A stretch of DNA of 64,000 nt from assembly GCA_015680905.1 (NCBI GenBank), contig CM027382.1, forward strand, positions 14,543,501 through 14,607,500, given 5' to 3'. The notes under the pieces were generated by a model. The model did no database searches. It saw only the letters and a program-made list of their open reading frames with translations, and was not told the DNA's origin. Numbering within the stretch: position 1 is the stretch's first letter; the number at the start of each line of letters is the position of its first letter. The stretch is from Coptis chinensis (lineage: Eukaryota; Streptophyta; Magnoliopsida; Ranunculales; Ranunculaceae). The translations under genes were made by a program, and so were the position numbers. Shown here piece by piece: positions 9,756 to 21,289 of this stretch.

Positions 9756-12123
9756 ATGTCTGACTCAGACAACATGCGATCTAATGAGATTCATGAAGTT
9801 TCTCTTGGTTGGGATGATGTGGAGGAAGAGAAGGAAGAGTCAGTTGGTTGTGAGAGTGAAAATGGTGATGGGGACGGGGTTAGGAGTGGAGAAGATGACG
9901 CACACTCTGAATCTGTGGTTGCTGTAACTAGCACTTCAGGTCTCGATGAGAGATCAGCGTCTAGTGGGCTACCTCCTAGGATTGTAGACAAACGTGCGCT
10001 GAGGGCGTTCAAGGATCTAAGAAAGACTTACAGGATAAACGTAAGTGATCTGGAGATCCACGAACCAGGACAGGACGTACATGTCTTGAGTGATAGGTAC
10101 GACCCAATCAACTACGGGTTATAGTCCGTGAGGCGGTTAAAATTTGGTATGAAGATACCGCTCGGCCGACTGCGTGCATTTTGAATTTTTGTGGCAAAAG
10201 CATACCGTTAGTTCGTGGGCAATACGTGGTGGCTGCTCAAGGTGTTCGACCTGTTGAACGCGAGTGGTGAATACCAGATATAGGTCGCTGACATTATTGA
10301 GCACTACTCAGTAAAGCAATTTCGTGCTCTTAATTTTAGCTTGCAAACACGAACAAGAAGATCAAACGTTCTAGACGGTGTGAGTAATGAGTCTTGGGAA
10401 AAGAGGTCGTTGCTATTAGTTGGGAACTTCTGTGCCAGAGGGTTTGGTGTGGAGAATAGGATGTGTGATTTTGCTGGTGGGTACCAGTGTATTGTTTTAT
10501 TTCTTTGATGCTGGGTTTGTTGATTATGTACTGAAACTGCTACTTTGTCAGTTTGTTGTTTTTGTAGAGCTCGCTATCAAGAGGTGAACTGACCGGAAGG
10601 TGATCGAGAAGTTTGCGCGGTTAACTCGAGCTCAGAAACAGGCGAAGCTGCCTGAGGTTGCACACTTTTTTGTGGAACGAGGAGGTCCGGCAATTCGGGA
10701 GAAGAGGAGGAATCAGAAGAAAAAGGCCGGGGGTCTGGTTATTTGTGAAGCATCTAGTGAATCTGTGATGGAAAAGTGTAAGAGCGACCTGGGGGCAAGG
10801 GAAGACCGAGACCGAGGTCGTACTGGTCCTAAGCGGCCCGTCGGAGGTGCTGGTGCCTTGGGGTTTGGTGGGTCGGGCGGGCGACCTGAAGGGGGAGGGG
10901 GGGTCTAGTAGCTCTCCCGTTGAGTTGGATGAGGTGGTCTTCAAGGTTCGGGAGCGAAGCAGTTCGCTGAAGAGGAAGGCTGATGTGACTGAGCAGGAGG
11001 TTGCGAAAATCGTCAAGGCTACGAGGCTCGTTCTTGGGGATAGCTCCGGTGCTGAACGAGTTGGTGGTAAGGCCACTCGTAGGTCTAGGTCGCGGCTTGC
11101 GACCAACCTTGGTCTCTCAGATCTGGAGACCTTTGAGGTCGCTCCGAAGTCTAACACCCGATTCCGAGAACCTAGCTCGGTGGCAAAGCGTAAGGGCTCG
11201 AGGAAGGTGAGTGGGAAGTCCGTTGGGTCGATGATGAGTTGGAGGCCAAGTGGTGTTCCTAGATGAGCAAAGGGTGTAACGGATCGCGGAAATGAATTGA
11301 CGTCGGCTTCAGTCGAGTAGGGTTGCGGCTTCCCCGCTTGATCACATATCGCTTGATGGTAGCCGTAGGAATTTGGACTCGCGGTCTTGGCCGATAATCC
11401 GAGGCGAATGGATGTGGCTCACCGTTTGGTAATTGAAGTTCTTGGATCGTGCTTATCGGGTTTTGTATTTGTATGTCCAATATCAACCGCTTTTTGTACT
11501 TTTTGTGTGTGTAGCTTGTGAGTGGATATCGGTTGAAGGAGATTGCTTTCGGATCGCCGAGTCGAGAAGGAGTCCGTCACCAAGTCGGGAAGGAAGAGCT
11601 ACAAAATGTCCAGACGCGTGTCCGCAGAGCGAGGACCGTGCAGTTGAAGAAAGAAAACCGGGACCTTAGTTTGGCCAAGCTTGTGCTGACCACCGACTTG
11701 GGGGATGTCAAGCTGAAACTGTAAGCCGTTGAGGAGAAACTTGATGCTGCTAACGTAGAGAATACCAGGGTGATGAGCTACGCCCAACGCTGTAAAGAGG
11801 TCGCTCAGGAGGCGACTCGAGCTTACAACGCTCTGGATGCCGACTTCCTTGAACTTGAAGCGGAGTATAAAGCTTTTAGAGAGGAGCATGAACATGGGGC
11901 TCCCAGTATAATAGTGTTAAACGTACTAGCTAGGAGATGCATGTGATGCTCCTGTCTTGACTGAAACTTCTCTGGAGGTTGGTGAGTCCCGAACTGAAGA
12001 GGTTGTGTCGGACGTATTTGTGAATGTTGGTACTGATGGTATCTTGCTTGTGATAGGTGATGGGGATGCTGAGGGGGGTGAACTGGATCCCCTAGCTACT
12101 GAAAATTTGTCTGCTCTGTCTTG
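9756..12123 (+). pseudogene. Broken transposon-associated gene, module 1 (putative gypsy-type transposon / Transposase_28-like)
   Basis: Starts at ATG 9756 with an acidic Ser/Glu-rich N-terminus (stop at 10122). It continues in shifted frames: a stretch reading KIPLGRLRAFLNFCGKS around 10150-10200, a basic Arg/Ser-rich part (10847-11266) and a coiled-coil part (about 11520-11910) rich in Lys/Glu/Ala. Several stops and shifts break it, among them one in a G-run near 10900 and a TAA at about 11722. The order of acidic head, short conserved core, basic linker and C-terminal coiled coil resembles proteins catalogued in plants as 'putative gypsy type transposon' (Transposase_28). That assignment rests on overall look, not on a diagnostic motif. 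Part of the gene (10727-11480) is duplicated in inverse orientation at 1-755, and a second diverged copy follows at 12911. Confidence 0.5.
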
Positions 12124-12910
12124 AATTTGTGAGTTGTGAGTGATTGTTCTTTGTTGTAATGGTGTAAGTGGTGACACATTAGAGTTGGTTTCCCAGGGTA
12201 ACCTGGGCAGTTCACCTTAAGTAGTACTCTTTGGTTGTATTGTACTTGGACGACCTGGACTCCCAGATTGTTCTGGAGAGTTCGAGAAGTGATAACCGGT
12301 AGCTAATCGAGCTGGATTTCCTGAGTAGACTCAGCAGCTCGGTTAGTTTATGAACTGAGGCTTAACTTTGGCCGTTAGTTTGCTCTTTTGCTTGTATTTA
12401 ATGCATGTTTCTTCGTTTTGCTCAATTATTTAATGTTGTGAATATGATATTCCTGATTGTGTTTGTAAATGCGTGGTTGTTCTTGCAACCTATGATAAGT
12501 ATGGGTGAGGCTAAGTAAATCATGAGCCTGATTAAGCGTTCTGCTTTTTACTCGCCCTTAGTGATGTAGGTTGCAAATAGCGAGGAGTAGTAAATCAGTA
12601 CGTGCATGACACATGTAGGAATATGAACGGTTGGGGATATGAGATGATGGTGTCGGTGGCTTTGTCGTTTGGCATCTCGATGTAATTATGGCGTGCCTTG
12701 GAAAGGTACATTACTTGATCATAAATAGAACTGTTACGAAAAGATCAAATGTATTTGCTCTTCTTGTTGTTCAAGCTGTTCTTCTCCAAAGTTCGGACGT
12801 CATTTTCTTTGTTGATCAGCTCAAGTACGTGTTCTTCAATGTTTAGTTCTCCTTTGAACAGGTGTTCTTGTGTTGTTTCGCTAATCGTTGGTTTGTTTGT
12901 AGAGTCCACT
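12124..12910. other. Spacer between the two modules, with 3'-end-like repeats
   Basis: Noncoding. The stretch ggtttcccagggtaacctgggcag at 12188-12211 (quoted in part: cccagggtaacctgggcag) is a short inverted repeat. It has a diverged counterpart after module 2 near 13985-14012, so both modules share their 3' noncoding structure. Confidence 0.5.
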
Positions 12911-13899
12911 ATGGCCAGGAGACGTGTAGATGCTGGTGGTGATGAGGGGGCGAGGGAAACCTCTCCCCTTGTGATGGAAGAGATGGAATTATCCTTATGG
13001 GAATCGTGGCAAACGCAAGGCTGCTGCCTCTGGTTCAAAGAACGGCAAACGTGCCAAGGTGGAGGGTCGCGAGCGACCTGGAGGTATCATGTTCAGGTCT
13101 CCCAGTCGTGGAAGGGGTAATGACTTGAACCGGGAAGAACCTGGCGACCTGGGTCGAGGTCACAATGCTGCTGCTGGCAGTTTGTCCCAGCTATTCGGTG
13201 ATGTGGGGGCGACTTCTTCTATGTTGGAAAGATGGGGAAGAAACGTATGGTCAAGCGTTCTGATTGTAGCTTCCATTCGACCTTTATAGCGACTTGCCTC
13301 CTGGAAGGAATGGTGATAGATGGTGATAAAGCTGAGCTTGAAGACGAAAACTCGAGTCGACATTTGAAGACCACGGACTTGGCATATTGTTTGGTGAGCT
13401 TTTTACCTGTACTGATTTCTTGTTGTTTGAATGGCAAATATTAACATTGATGTTTTCTTTGTAGTTCCTGGCTGGGTACGATAAGTCGGGTTTAACCGCT
13501 CAACGCATCGATAATGTTGATAGTGATACAGCTGAGTTGCTAAGGATGCGTACTACATGGGAAGTTGACAAGAAGAAGATGAAGGCCTTGAGGAAAAAGC
13601 ATCAGGACGCGCTGGAGGAGAAAGTGGTGCTGGTTAGTTCAATGATGGATCTGCGTGAAAAGCTGGCCTCCGTGACTGAGTACGCAAAGCAATGTCAAAG
13701 TATAGCACCAAAAGCGCAGAGGGAATATGATCGAGTTTGTGAAGATCATGCTGTGCTGGCGGAGATGTATGTTGAATTACTGGAGAAGCAAGATCGTGAG
13801 GCTGAAGGTACTGCTGCACTTGTTGTATTGCTAGATGCAAGTAATGTCCCTTCTACCAGCGCTGCTCCTACTGATAAACTCATTGTTGCTGATGCTTGA
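12911..13899 (+). pseudogene. Broken transposon-associated gene, module 2, coiled-coil C-terminus
   Basis: Starts near ATG 12911 (MARRRVDAGGDEGARE) and shifts frame near 12990 into a basic Gly/Arg-rich stretch reading GKRKAAASGSKNGKRAK. A probable intron of about 70 bases with GT-AG ends (donor near 13395, acceptor at about 13464) leads into a 140-residue frame ending at 13899. The last part is strongly helical, with heptad-like Leu/Val/Lys/Glu spacing and the segment EYAKQCQ that aligns with SYAQRCK of module 1. The two modules are therefore diverged tandem paralogues. The N-terminal part of module 1 is missing here. A dimerising coiled coil is the only structural prediction that can be made. 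Confidence 0.5.
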
Positions 13900-14269
13900 C
13901 TGTGATTGCTGGACTTATCTGTGTAAGCTGATTTTTTTTTTGTTTGAATGTTTTGTCTATTCACAAGAGTCAAATAATAGAGCTGGTTTCTCAGGCTCGC
14001 CTAGGCAGTTCGCCTTTTTGATACAGATACAAAACAAATTGGTTTCCACGAAAGTGGCAGTTCGATATTTGAGAAATTTGTAAGAATGCCGATTTGGATT
14101 TTCTGGGTAGTCCCAGCATATCGGTGGATTCGCGAACTGGTGTCCTGAGTTTATTTAGGCAGTTCCATTGATGAATGTTTATGGAATGCATGTCTTTTGC
14201 TTATGCTTAATTGCTTGTAGTTATTACTTAGTTCATAATGAATATGACATATAGTGGCTACGAAGCCTG
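13900..14269. other. 3' noncoding region of module 2
   Basis: Contains a short inverted-repeat-like motif around ctcaggctcgcctaggcag (about 13991-14009) matching the 3' region of module 1, and a diverged copy of ggattttctgggtag near 14095. No ORF of interest. Confidence 0.45.
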
Positions 14270-15105
14270 AGAATTAGCCTAGGGAAGCGTTTTGGTCTTA
14301 GATAATGTTCTCATTTGTGGGTTGCCCACTAGTAAGAACTATATGGCTGTGGAACCTGGTAGCTCAAGTGAGCGTGCTAGCCTAGTATAACGTAGTACTT
14401 GTTGAGAGCGTTCTCACTGAGCTGATCCTAAAATTATAGGTAATCAACTAATGAGAATTGGAGGGGTTATGGAGCCTATGAACTCAAGAGAGCGTGCTGC
14501 TAGCGGAGAGCATGTTAGCTTAAGCAAGCGTATTGCTCACTGAAAGCGTTCTCACTGAATTGATCATAGAATTGTAGGTTCTCAACTAGTGAGACTTGGA
14601 AAGGCTCTAGAGCCTATGAGCTCAAGAGAGCGTGCTGCTCACGGAGAGCGTGTTAGCTTAAGAAAGCGTATTGCTCACTGAAAGCGTTCTCACTGAGTTG
14701 ATCCTAGAGTTATAGGTCCTCAACTAGTGAGAATTGGAGAGGCTCTGGAGCCTATAAGCTCAAGAGAGCATGCTGCTCACGGAGAGCGTGTTAGCTTAAG
14801 AAAGCGTATTGCTCACTGAAAGCATTCTCACTGAGTTGATCCTAGAGTTATAGGTCTTCAACTAGTGAGAATTGGAGAGGCTCTGGAGCCTATGAGCTCA
14901 AGAGAGCGTGCTGCCCACGGAGAGCGTGTTAGCTTAAGAAGGCGTATTACTCACTGAAAGTGTTCTCACTGAGTTGATCTTAGAGTTATAGGTCTTCAAC
15001 TAGTGAGAATTGGAGAGGCTCTAGAGCCTATGAGCTCAAGAGAGCGTGCTACTCATGGAGAGCATGTTAGCTTAAGAAACCGTATTGCTCACTGAGAGCG
15101 TTAAG
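14270..15105. repeat. 138-bp tandem repeat array, five regular units plus a degenerate one
   Basis: The motif agcctatgagctcaagagag occurs at 14473, 14611, 14749, 14887 and 15025, each exactly 138 bases apart, with single-base variants. A more diverged unit precedes them at about 14350. Every unit contains an imperfect inverted repeat (ctcactgagttga ... tcaactagtgag) that could form a stem of about 12 bp. Shorter internal copies of gagagcgt and gaaagcgt recur within units. It is non-coding and behaves like a short satellite or a repeat block inside a larger element. Confidence 0.92.
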
Positions 15106-15620
15106 AGTCATGAGAGTGCTGAAAGTGCGCGTATACTAGTGGTGCTTTCTGTGCGAGTTCCATGTCTTTGTTGATGAAATATAACGAAGTGGTTTGTAAT
15201 AATAAACATAAGTAAACTATAACTGAATTTCCAGTGAATAAAAGCATGGAATGTACAAAAATATACTTTTATTGATAAAGTTTCTTTAACAACTAAGTGT
15301 TCCAAGGGCGTGGCAATGGCTTCCCCTCTTGGGTCTTGATCCAGTACGCTCCATTTGTCAACTAGTGCTCAATGAAGAAATCAGAGGCCGCCCTCACCAG
15401 CAAGTTGTTAAGAAAGGCTAGAGTGACACTTTAAGAAACGCTAGCACAAGAGTGTAGAAATCCAGAACACCCAATAGCAAGAACCACCGTGACCAGCTGC
15501 ATAATCTATTAGTATTATATAAAGCTGAACTAGAATGCACTTTCCCCATCTGGACTTGTTATACTTGTTAGTTCCAAAGAAGTTTCTGTCTTTTGAGTTT
15601 GTAGTTCATATTGTTTTCAG
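15106..15620. other. Noncoding, possibly upstream part of the SAM gene
   Basis: No ORF with recognisable content. The pyrimidine-rich tract ending ttgttttcag at 15611-15620 is a good 3' splice site for the exon that follows, so an upstream exon should lie somewhere to the left. It could not be identified. Confidence 0.4.
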
Positions 15621-16626
15621 GCATTGGCAAAATGATGCCCAGGGCGAGCATGATTTTAACGGGGACGATGGTAAGCCTCAAGCTTCAAGAAAAGGTTATT
15701 AGTTATCCCATTAATTGTCATGTGCTATATTTTTTTGTCCTTCATTCCTCTTCCTATATGTGCTACTGATTGTGGTAATCTTCGGTTTGGATCCCAAAGG
15801 AGGTGACATGGATCTCTTGGAAACGCTATCTCGGAAGACGTACGTACAAAACTATAACATATATTCTAGAGCTGAAGGGCGGGGAGTGAAACTTGTTGAG
15901 TCGGCTGAGGGCGCAATACATCGATATGAAGTAAGCCTCTCCCTCTCTCTAAAATACTTGTAGAGGTAAATTTCCTTGATTTGTATCCTAGTAGATTACG
16001 TGCAATTATTCCCTTCAACTCATTGCTGAAAGGACCAGCCATATGTCTATTCTGATGATAAGACAATGGAGTTCAATTTTTTTTAGTTAAAATATGCTTT
16101 TATCTGAAAAGAATAGGTTAGGTGGTGGTCAAAAGTTGGGAGGGTGGTCTTTCGGTTCCCACCTTCATCTGGAGGTAGTGGGTTAGGGAGTAAGAGCACA
16201 ACCTAAAAAAAAAGAAAAAGAAAAGAAGAACAATTGATTTGTTAGAAAAGTATTGGCATCAAGATGTAGTTTTTCGCTATAGTTTGTTATTTCACTAGTA
16301 ATTTCCCGTGACTTAACAACATTCTGTAATCCTTAACAGTGTATAAATCATGTCTAAACTTTGCAGCCTGAGGAAGATGTAAATAAATTTCTGGAACGTC
16401 TGGGTCTTCAGGAGTGTTTGGTCAAGTTCAATGATCAGGAAGTATGCTTCCCCCTCCCTTATTTCGTGGTTATTCAAAGACATGAAATTGTTTGTTCTTG
16501 TATATGTAATTCCCAATTCTGGGTAAGTTCCTTTTAATTGATTTATATTCATGGTTTTTTCAGATTGATATGGAAGTACTTAAGGCCATGAAATTTAAAA
16601 ATTTCAAAGCTCCCGGGATCCCACTG
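15621..16626 (+). CDS. SAM-domain protein gene, partial (four internal exons)
   Basis: Four exons join in phase across GT-AG introns: 15621-15670, 15800-15930, 16367-16441 and 16564-16626. The first two encode a linker containing MDLLETLSRKTYVQ. The last two encode the start of a sterile alpha motif domain: EEDVNKFLERLGLQECL, then DMEVLKAMKFKNFKAPGIPL. The spacing of hydrophobic residues and the closing G-I-P match the SAM fold, a small helical protein- or RNA-interaction module. Plants have small SAM proteins with a similar 'DLxExLSR' linker. The exon with the end of the domain was not found: after the donor at 16627 the sequence runs into repeats and transposons for more than 20 kb. The gene is either truncated or has a very long intron. 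The translation start is not visible. Confidence 0.65.
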
Positions 16627-16923
16627 GTAAGACTTAAAAAAAAATAGAAAAGCTAGTGTGCGCAAGTTGTATATTAAAAAAACATGTCGTTCAAATTTAG
16701 TTACTGTAAAGTTCTAATCTTCCTTATCAATCAGTGATTTTTATTAATCATTTTGTACTTCTAAAGTTCTAATCTCAATCTTTTTCTGCTCTCACTGATC
16801 AGTTAACGTGTGCCATTCTGTTTTTTTTAAGTGTGTTTTATTAAAAGTGGACACAAAGAGGCCACACAATTCAAACCAGCATGATCGAGGTGTGAACCTA
16901 TAATACCCCTATTTTTATGGGGG
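16627..16923. other. Intron or broken end of the SAM gene
   Basis: AT-rich noncoding sequence directly after a good donor site (gtaaga). No further SAM-domain exon can be read here. Confidence 0.45.
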
Positions 16924-17955
16924 GGAGTGACTCTCAAGGACAAAAATACTTAAAAAGTAACTCTCAAAGACACTTTTTTATTTTTGTAACTCTCAAGGAC
17001 TGGGTAAATGAAAGTTTAAGTATACCCTTGACGGAAAATAAAAAACAGATCGGGTAGATGAAATATCAAGTATACCCCTGACGCGAAATAATTAACGGCC
17101 CGACCCAGACGAAACGACCTGGTGTATTTAGTATGAACATTCAATGTTTATAGTCTTTGGGTATGAACATTCGATGTTCATAGTGAACATTCAATATTCA
17201 TAGTTCTTTGGGTAATGTTTATAGTCCTTGGGTATGAATATTGATTGGGTATGAACATTCGATGTTCATAGTCCTTGGATATGAACATTCAATGTTTATA
17301 GTCCTTTGAGTATGAACATTCAATGTTAACAGTCATTGGGTATGAATATTGATTGGGTATGAACATTCAAAGTTCATAGTCTTTTAGGTATGAACATTCG
17401 ATGTTCATAGTCCTTGGGTATGAACATTGATTGGGTATGAACATTCAATGTTCATAATCTTTTGGGTATGAACATTTGATGTTCATAGTCCTTGGTCCTT
17501 TGGGTATGAACATTCAATGTTTATAGTCTTTGGGTATGAACATTGATTGGGTATGAACATTGAATGTTGGTATGAACATTCAATGTTCACTATGAACATT
17601 GAATGTTCATAGTCTTTTGGGTATGAACATTTAACGTTCATACATCAATATATTGTATAAGGTACATTCACCTATTTGGATATGAACAATCATTATTCAT
17701 ACACCAGCAGAAGGTATGAACACTCATTGTTCATAGTAAAATGACAGAAAGAGTAAAATTGGAAAATATTTATTTTAAATCCGGGCCATTTGTCCTTGAG
17801 GGTTATTTTCACGAAAGGGTATAATTGACATTTAAAAAAAGTAAAATGGCCAGGCCAACTTATTTTGTCTTTGAGGGTTACAAAATTTGAAATCATGAGT
17901 TCGTGAGTTACTAATTGGTAGAATTTGTCCTTGTAAGTTACTCACCAAAAACCGT
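16924..17955. mobile_element. Non-coding DNA element with imperfect inverted ends and a minisatellite core
   Basis: The left end (gagtgactctcaaggacaaa) and the reverse complement of the right end (gtgagtaacttacaaggaca) are similar. A second pair of subterminal copies lies inside: taactctcaaagac near 16968, with the inverse gtctttgagggttac near 17868. No clear target duplication was found, so the outer limits are approximate. The middle is the palindromic minisatellite described separately. Probably a non-autonomous DNA transposon. Confidence 0.5.
17129..17735. repeat. Palindromic minisatellite (TGAACATT-AATGTTCA family)
   Basis: About twenty copies of an imperfect palindrome, typically tatgaacattcaatgttca, are separated by short linkers such as tagtccttgggt. 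Spacing is about 25-35 bases, with a longer higher-order unit that includes tgaatattgattgggtatg. Each unit is its own reverse complement, so the array could form many small hairpins or cruciforms. Unit variation is mostly single substitutions. Confidence 0.9.
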
Positions 17956-19360
17956 GTCCTCTAGACTTCATTTTCTCCAAAATTGGGTGTTAGGCCCAAT
18001 ATCTTGTATTTTTATTCTCCTTTTTAATTAAATATATATAAAGTTAAATAATAATAATAATAGATAAAAATAAAAATGATAAATATTAGAAAGAGATAGG
18101 GTAAAGAGGATAAACCTCATTCCCTATTTTTAAGGGGTTTTTGAAAAAATGGTGTTTATACAATAGTTTACACGGAGAGTTTTAAACAATGGAGAGAGAG
18201 AGAGTTTTACTCAAAGAAAAAAAAGGAGGTTTCTTACTGGGGATTTGCTAGCAACAGGAGCGTATCACGAGTGAGTAGTCTAAGTCTTTTTATTTTAAGA
18301 TTAATATTTTAGTTGATTGATTAATTAGTATATATTTTTCTGGTTAGTAATCTCTCCCTTCAAGTTCTATGTTTATGTTTGTTATGGCATATTCTATATT
18401 AAGGCAATGGTTGCTCTACTCTATGGTAAATCTTCATATTATGATGGTATGTTCTTCAAATTGTTTGACTATAAATCCAGAAACATCCTTGCAGTGAGTC
18501 AGTGACATATATCATATGTTGTATAATGCATTAGGGGTCCGGAACACTGAGCATAGATACTATGCATGAATCATGAATGTGTGTATCTATGCATGTATGT
18601 GTGTGTTCATTATACACTGAGCGTATCATTACAAATCGGAAATACCTACTTTGTATGTGTATAAATGCAATTGCATAATAAAATAATGAAACGATATATG
18701 CATGAATTTAAAGATTAGCATATTGAACGCTTGTGATACCTGAAATTAGGAGATATGAGTAGATTGTCAGAAGATATTTAGTCACATTGATTGTTATGGA
18801 GTGTTATTTTGCTTTCTCATATGTGTGCATTCAAACAAATTTATCTATTATCTGGGGTGTTAGTCCACTTAAGATGCTAACTGGTAGGCCAATATACTTT
18901 AAAAACCAGGATGTTTTCTGCTACTTGTGCATTCATTTTCATTGATATCGTCGATCATAGAAGCTGCATTTATTGGCTATTACACTTTGTTGAACTTCGG
19001 GTATTCAGTTCCATGTTGGAGAATTGAAAGTCTTAAAAAAAAAGCTTGTATAATATCAGTTCATGTATAATAGTAATTCTGTTATGACAAGTAGGGTCCT
19101 TTGCGTTTGAGCAGTCTCTACCTCACTGTGTTCTTTTATACATTTTTGCAAAGGGCATTTGTCTTCATAAATCATTATTGTAATTAAAAATATATCTTCC
19201 GTGAACTAACATTTGCATAGAAGTTGGGTAGTAATATTTTATATTTGCATATATTGAATTATACATTTTGAGCTTAATTTAGATCAAAGTTGTGCATTAC
19301 AATTGAAGGTAAGAATAGACTTGCTGAAATTTTAAGAAAGGTTAGCGCTGGTCTGATTTC
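17956..19360. other. Repeat-derived noncoding sequence
   Basis: Contains an (AATA)-rich stretch (18040-18090), a GA repeat (18190-18205) and scattered AT-rich sequence. No gene. Its character is like that of long plant LTRs or non-autonomous retroelements, but no matching pair was found. Confidence 0.35.
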
Positions 19361-19776
19361 GAGCTCAATTTTGGTTTACTTAGAGTTTGAATTAGTTTTT
19401 TTTAAAGCACGAAAAAGTAAGGTCTGGAAGTCTGCTTTTCAACCCAATCGACCTCGTCGCATTCCGAGGTTTGTGGATATGGTTACGGTGTTCGGAAGTT
19501 AGCACGTCAGAATTTTTTGACTTCAGAAATCAGAATCTATGCCTGTTTTCGAACCACATTTTGACATAGTTAGGTTCAGATTCAAACTCTTGCCAAAACA
19601 TAAACAAATGAGTTTTCTGAATCTTCTTTCCAACCCAATTGGCCTCGACTCATTCTGAGGTCTGTGGAGATAGATATAAGGTCTGGAAGTTTGGTTGACA
19701 GAAAACAATGCGTCAGAAATCAGTTTCTGCACACTGTGTTCAAGTCCAGTTTTAAAATAGTTAGGGTGAGAGTTAG

Positions 19777-19811
<35 letters not shown>

Positions 19812-20110
19812 GATTTGGAAGTATGCTTTCTATTCCAATTGGCCTCAACACATTCCAAGGCCCGTGGAATTAATTATGGTGTTTGAAAGTTTGACTGGCA
19901 AAAAACAGTGCGTCAGAAATCAGTTTCTGTACACTGTGTTTGAGCTTAGTTATTGAACATTTAGAATGAGATTGAGTATTTTTGTAAAACATAAGAAAGT
20001 AGGTTCTATGTGTTAGCTTTTCAAAGCAAAAAGCTTCAATGCATTTGGACACCGGTGGAAAGCGTTGTGTCATTCGGAAGATAGTTCGTCAGAAATCTAG
20101 TTTGCTGAAA
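19361..20110. repeat. Tandem repeat of about 200 bp, four diverged copies
   Basis: The phrase cgtcagaaatcagtttctg recurs in diverged form near 19502, 19709, 19910 and 20088, each preceded by a related 'ttccaacccaattggcctc' stretch and a 'ggtctggaagt' stretch. A run of about 27 A residues (19783-19809) interrupts one unit. No coding content. Similar blocks occur in LTRs of some plant Ty3/gypsy elements, but that origin is inferred. Confidence 0.7.
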
Positions 20111-20639
20111 AATTAGGATATTTACCATTTTCAACTTAAGTTTTCTTCTAGATGGGCTGAGGTTGGGACTTCGAGTTCTACATGAAAAAGTATGTCTACA
20201 TACCCTAGTTTCTAAATAATTAAGTTAAATGTCATTTGGATGAATGTAGGAAAAACTATATCATTGACTATGTGGCTGATAAGAACTATGAAGACTTGAT
20301 TCCAATCTTGAAAGATTTGGATACGTAGGTAGCTTTGAGCAAAAGTGCAGCCACTATATTATATATTAGTTATTAGTTATTGTGACAACTATATATGTAC
20401 AATGTTAGTACTTAATTGTGTACGTGATTGTGGTTGTTTAAAATGTATCACGAGACATTTAACTAATGCGTTATTCCTGATTGAACCTTTTGATATCTAT
20501 GATTTATATAATTGATAATTAGGTGAGTTGATTAGTTATTGTGTTTGGAATATTTAGTAATGATTCTATTGTTTGAGACGATGTTTGTTTTGTAATGAAA
20601 ATATTATAATAAATGAGAACTCTTGAGTGTTAAAAATCC

Positions 20640-21245
20640 GGTGTAAAAGTGTCCGGTGAAAATTTAATGTGTCGCCCACATCTTTAGATCTCTCCACGCC
20701 TCTTTGATGAAAAGAAAAGAAATGAAATGTTTATGACTAATGATGTCATGTGAAAAGCTGTCTTAGAGAGGAACTAATGCATTCGCCTTGCGGGTTAGCT
20801 GTATTCCTTGAATGTACGGGAATGTAGGTGGGTATTCCTTGAATGTGATGGGAATGACCCAAGGTATTCATTGAATGTGCCATGAATGACCTGTTAGTGT
20901 TATGATAGGTATTTCTTGAATATGGCGGGAATGACCTGTTAATATTATGATGAGTATTCCTTGAATGTGGCGGGAATGACCCAAGGTATTCATTGAATGT
21001 GCCATGAATGACCTGATATTTTATTATGCCCAAAGGAGACTTTGTGATTATGTGTATGGAAAGCCCAGAGATGGCTGTGACTCACAAGTTACAAGTTTAC
21101 AAGATGAAAATATGTTTCCTGGAGGCGATATCCCCACTTGGGACATATGTCTTGTAGTGGTACTCGGTGTAAGTGAGGCACACGGATATGTGTGATTTGG
21201 CAAATGTGTGTAGTGCAAATCGTGGAGTAGGAACTAAAAGGTCAA
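20640..21245. repeat. Repeat block related in inverse orientation to 63300-63870
   Basis: The core is a run of repeats of the type attccttgaatgtggcggga / attcattgaatgtgccatga, about 55-60 bases apart. The flanks also match the reverse complement of 63300-63870: ctctccacgcctc and tgatgtcat on one side, tgtgtgatttggcaaatgtgtg and gtgcaaat on the other. The two blocks are diverged members of one element family in opposite orientation. No coding content. Confidence 0.8.
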
Positions 21246-21289
21246 TGTGGTCTTTTAATAAATGAGTCAACGAGATAATTAATAAGCAA

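Noticed and set aside
10621-11157. Minus-strand ORF of 178 codons
   Set aside because: Antisense shadow of module 1, with a composition typical of a complement of an Arg/Ser-rich frame.
16080-16215. SINE-like insertion in the SAM gene intron (gttcccaccttcatctgg, poly-A end)
   Set aside because: No convincing A-box/B-box pair and no target duplication could be found.
17129-17735. Palindromic repeats as a CRISPR-like or REP-like array
   Set aside because: The linkers between palindromes are themselves repetitive and the context is a eukaryotic transposon.
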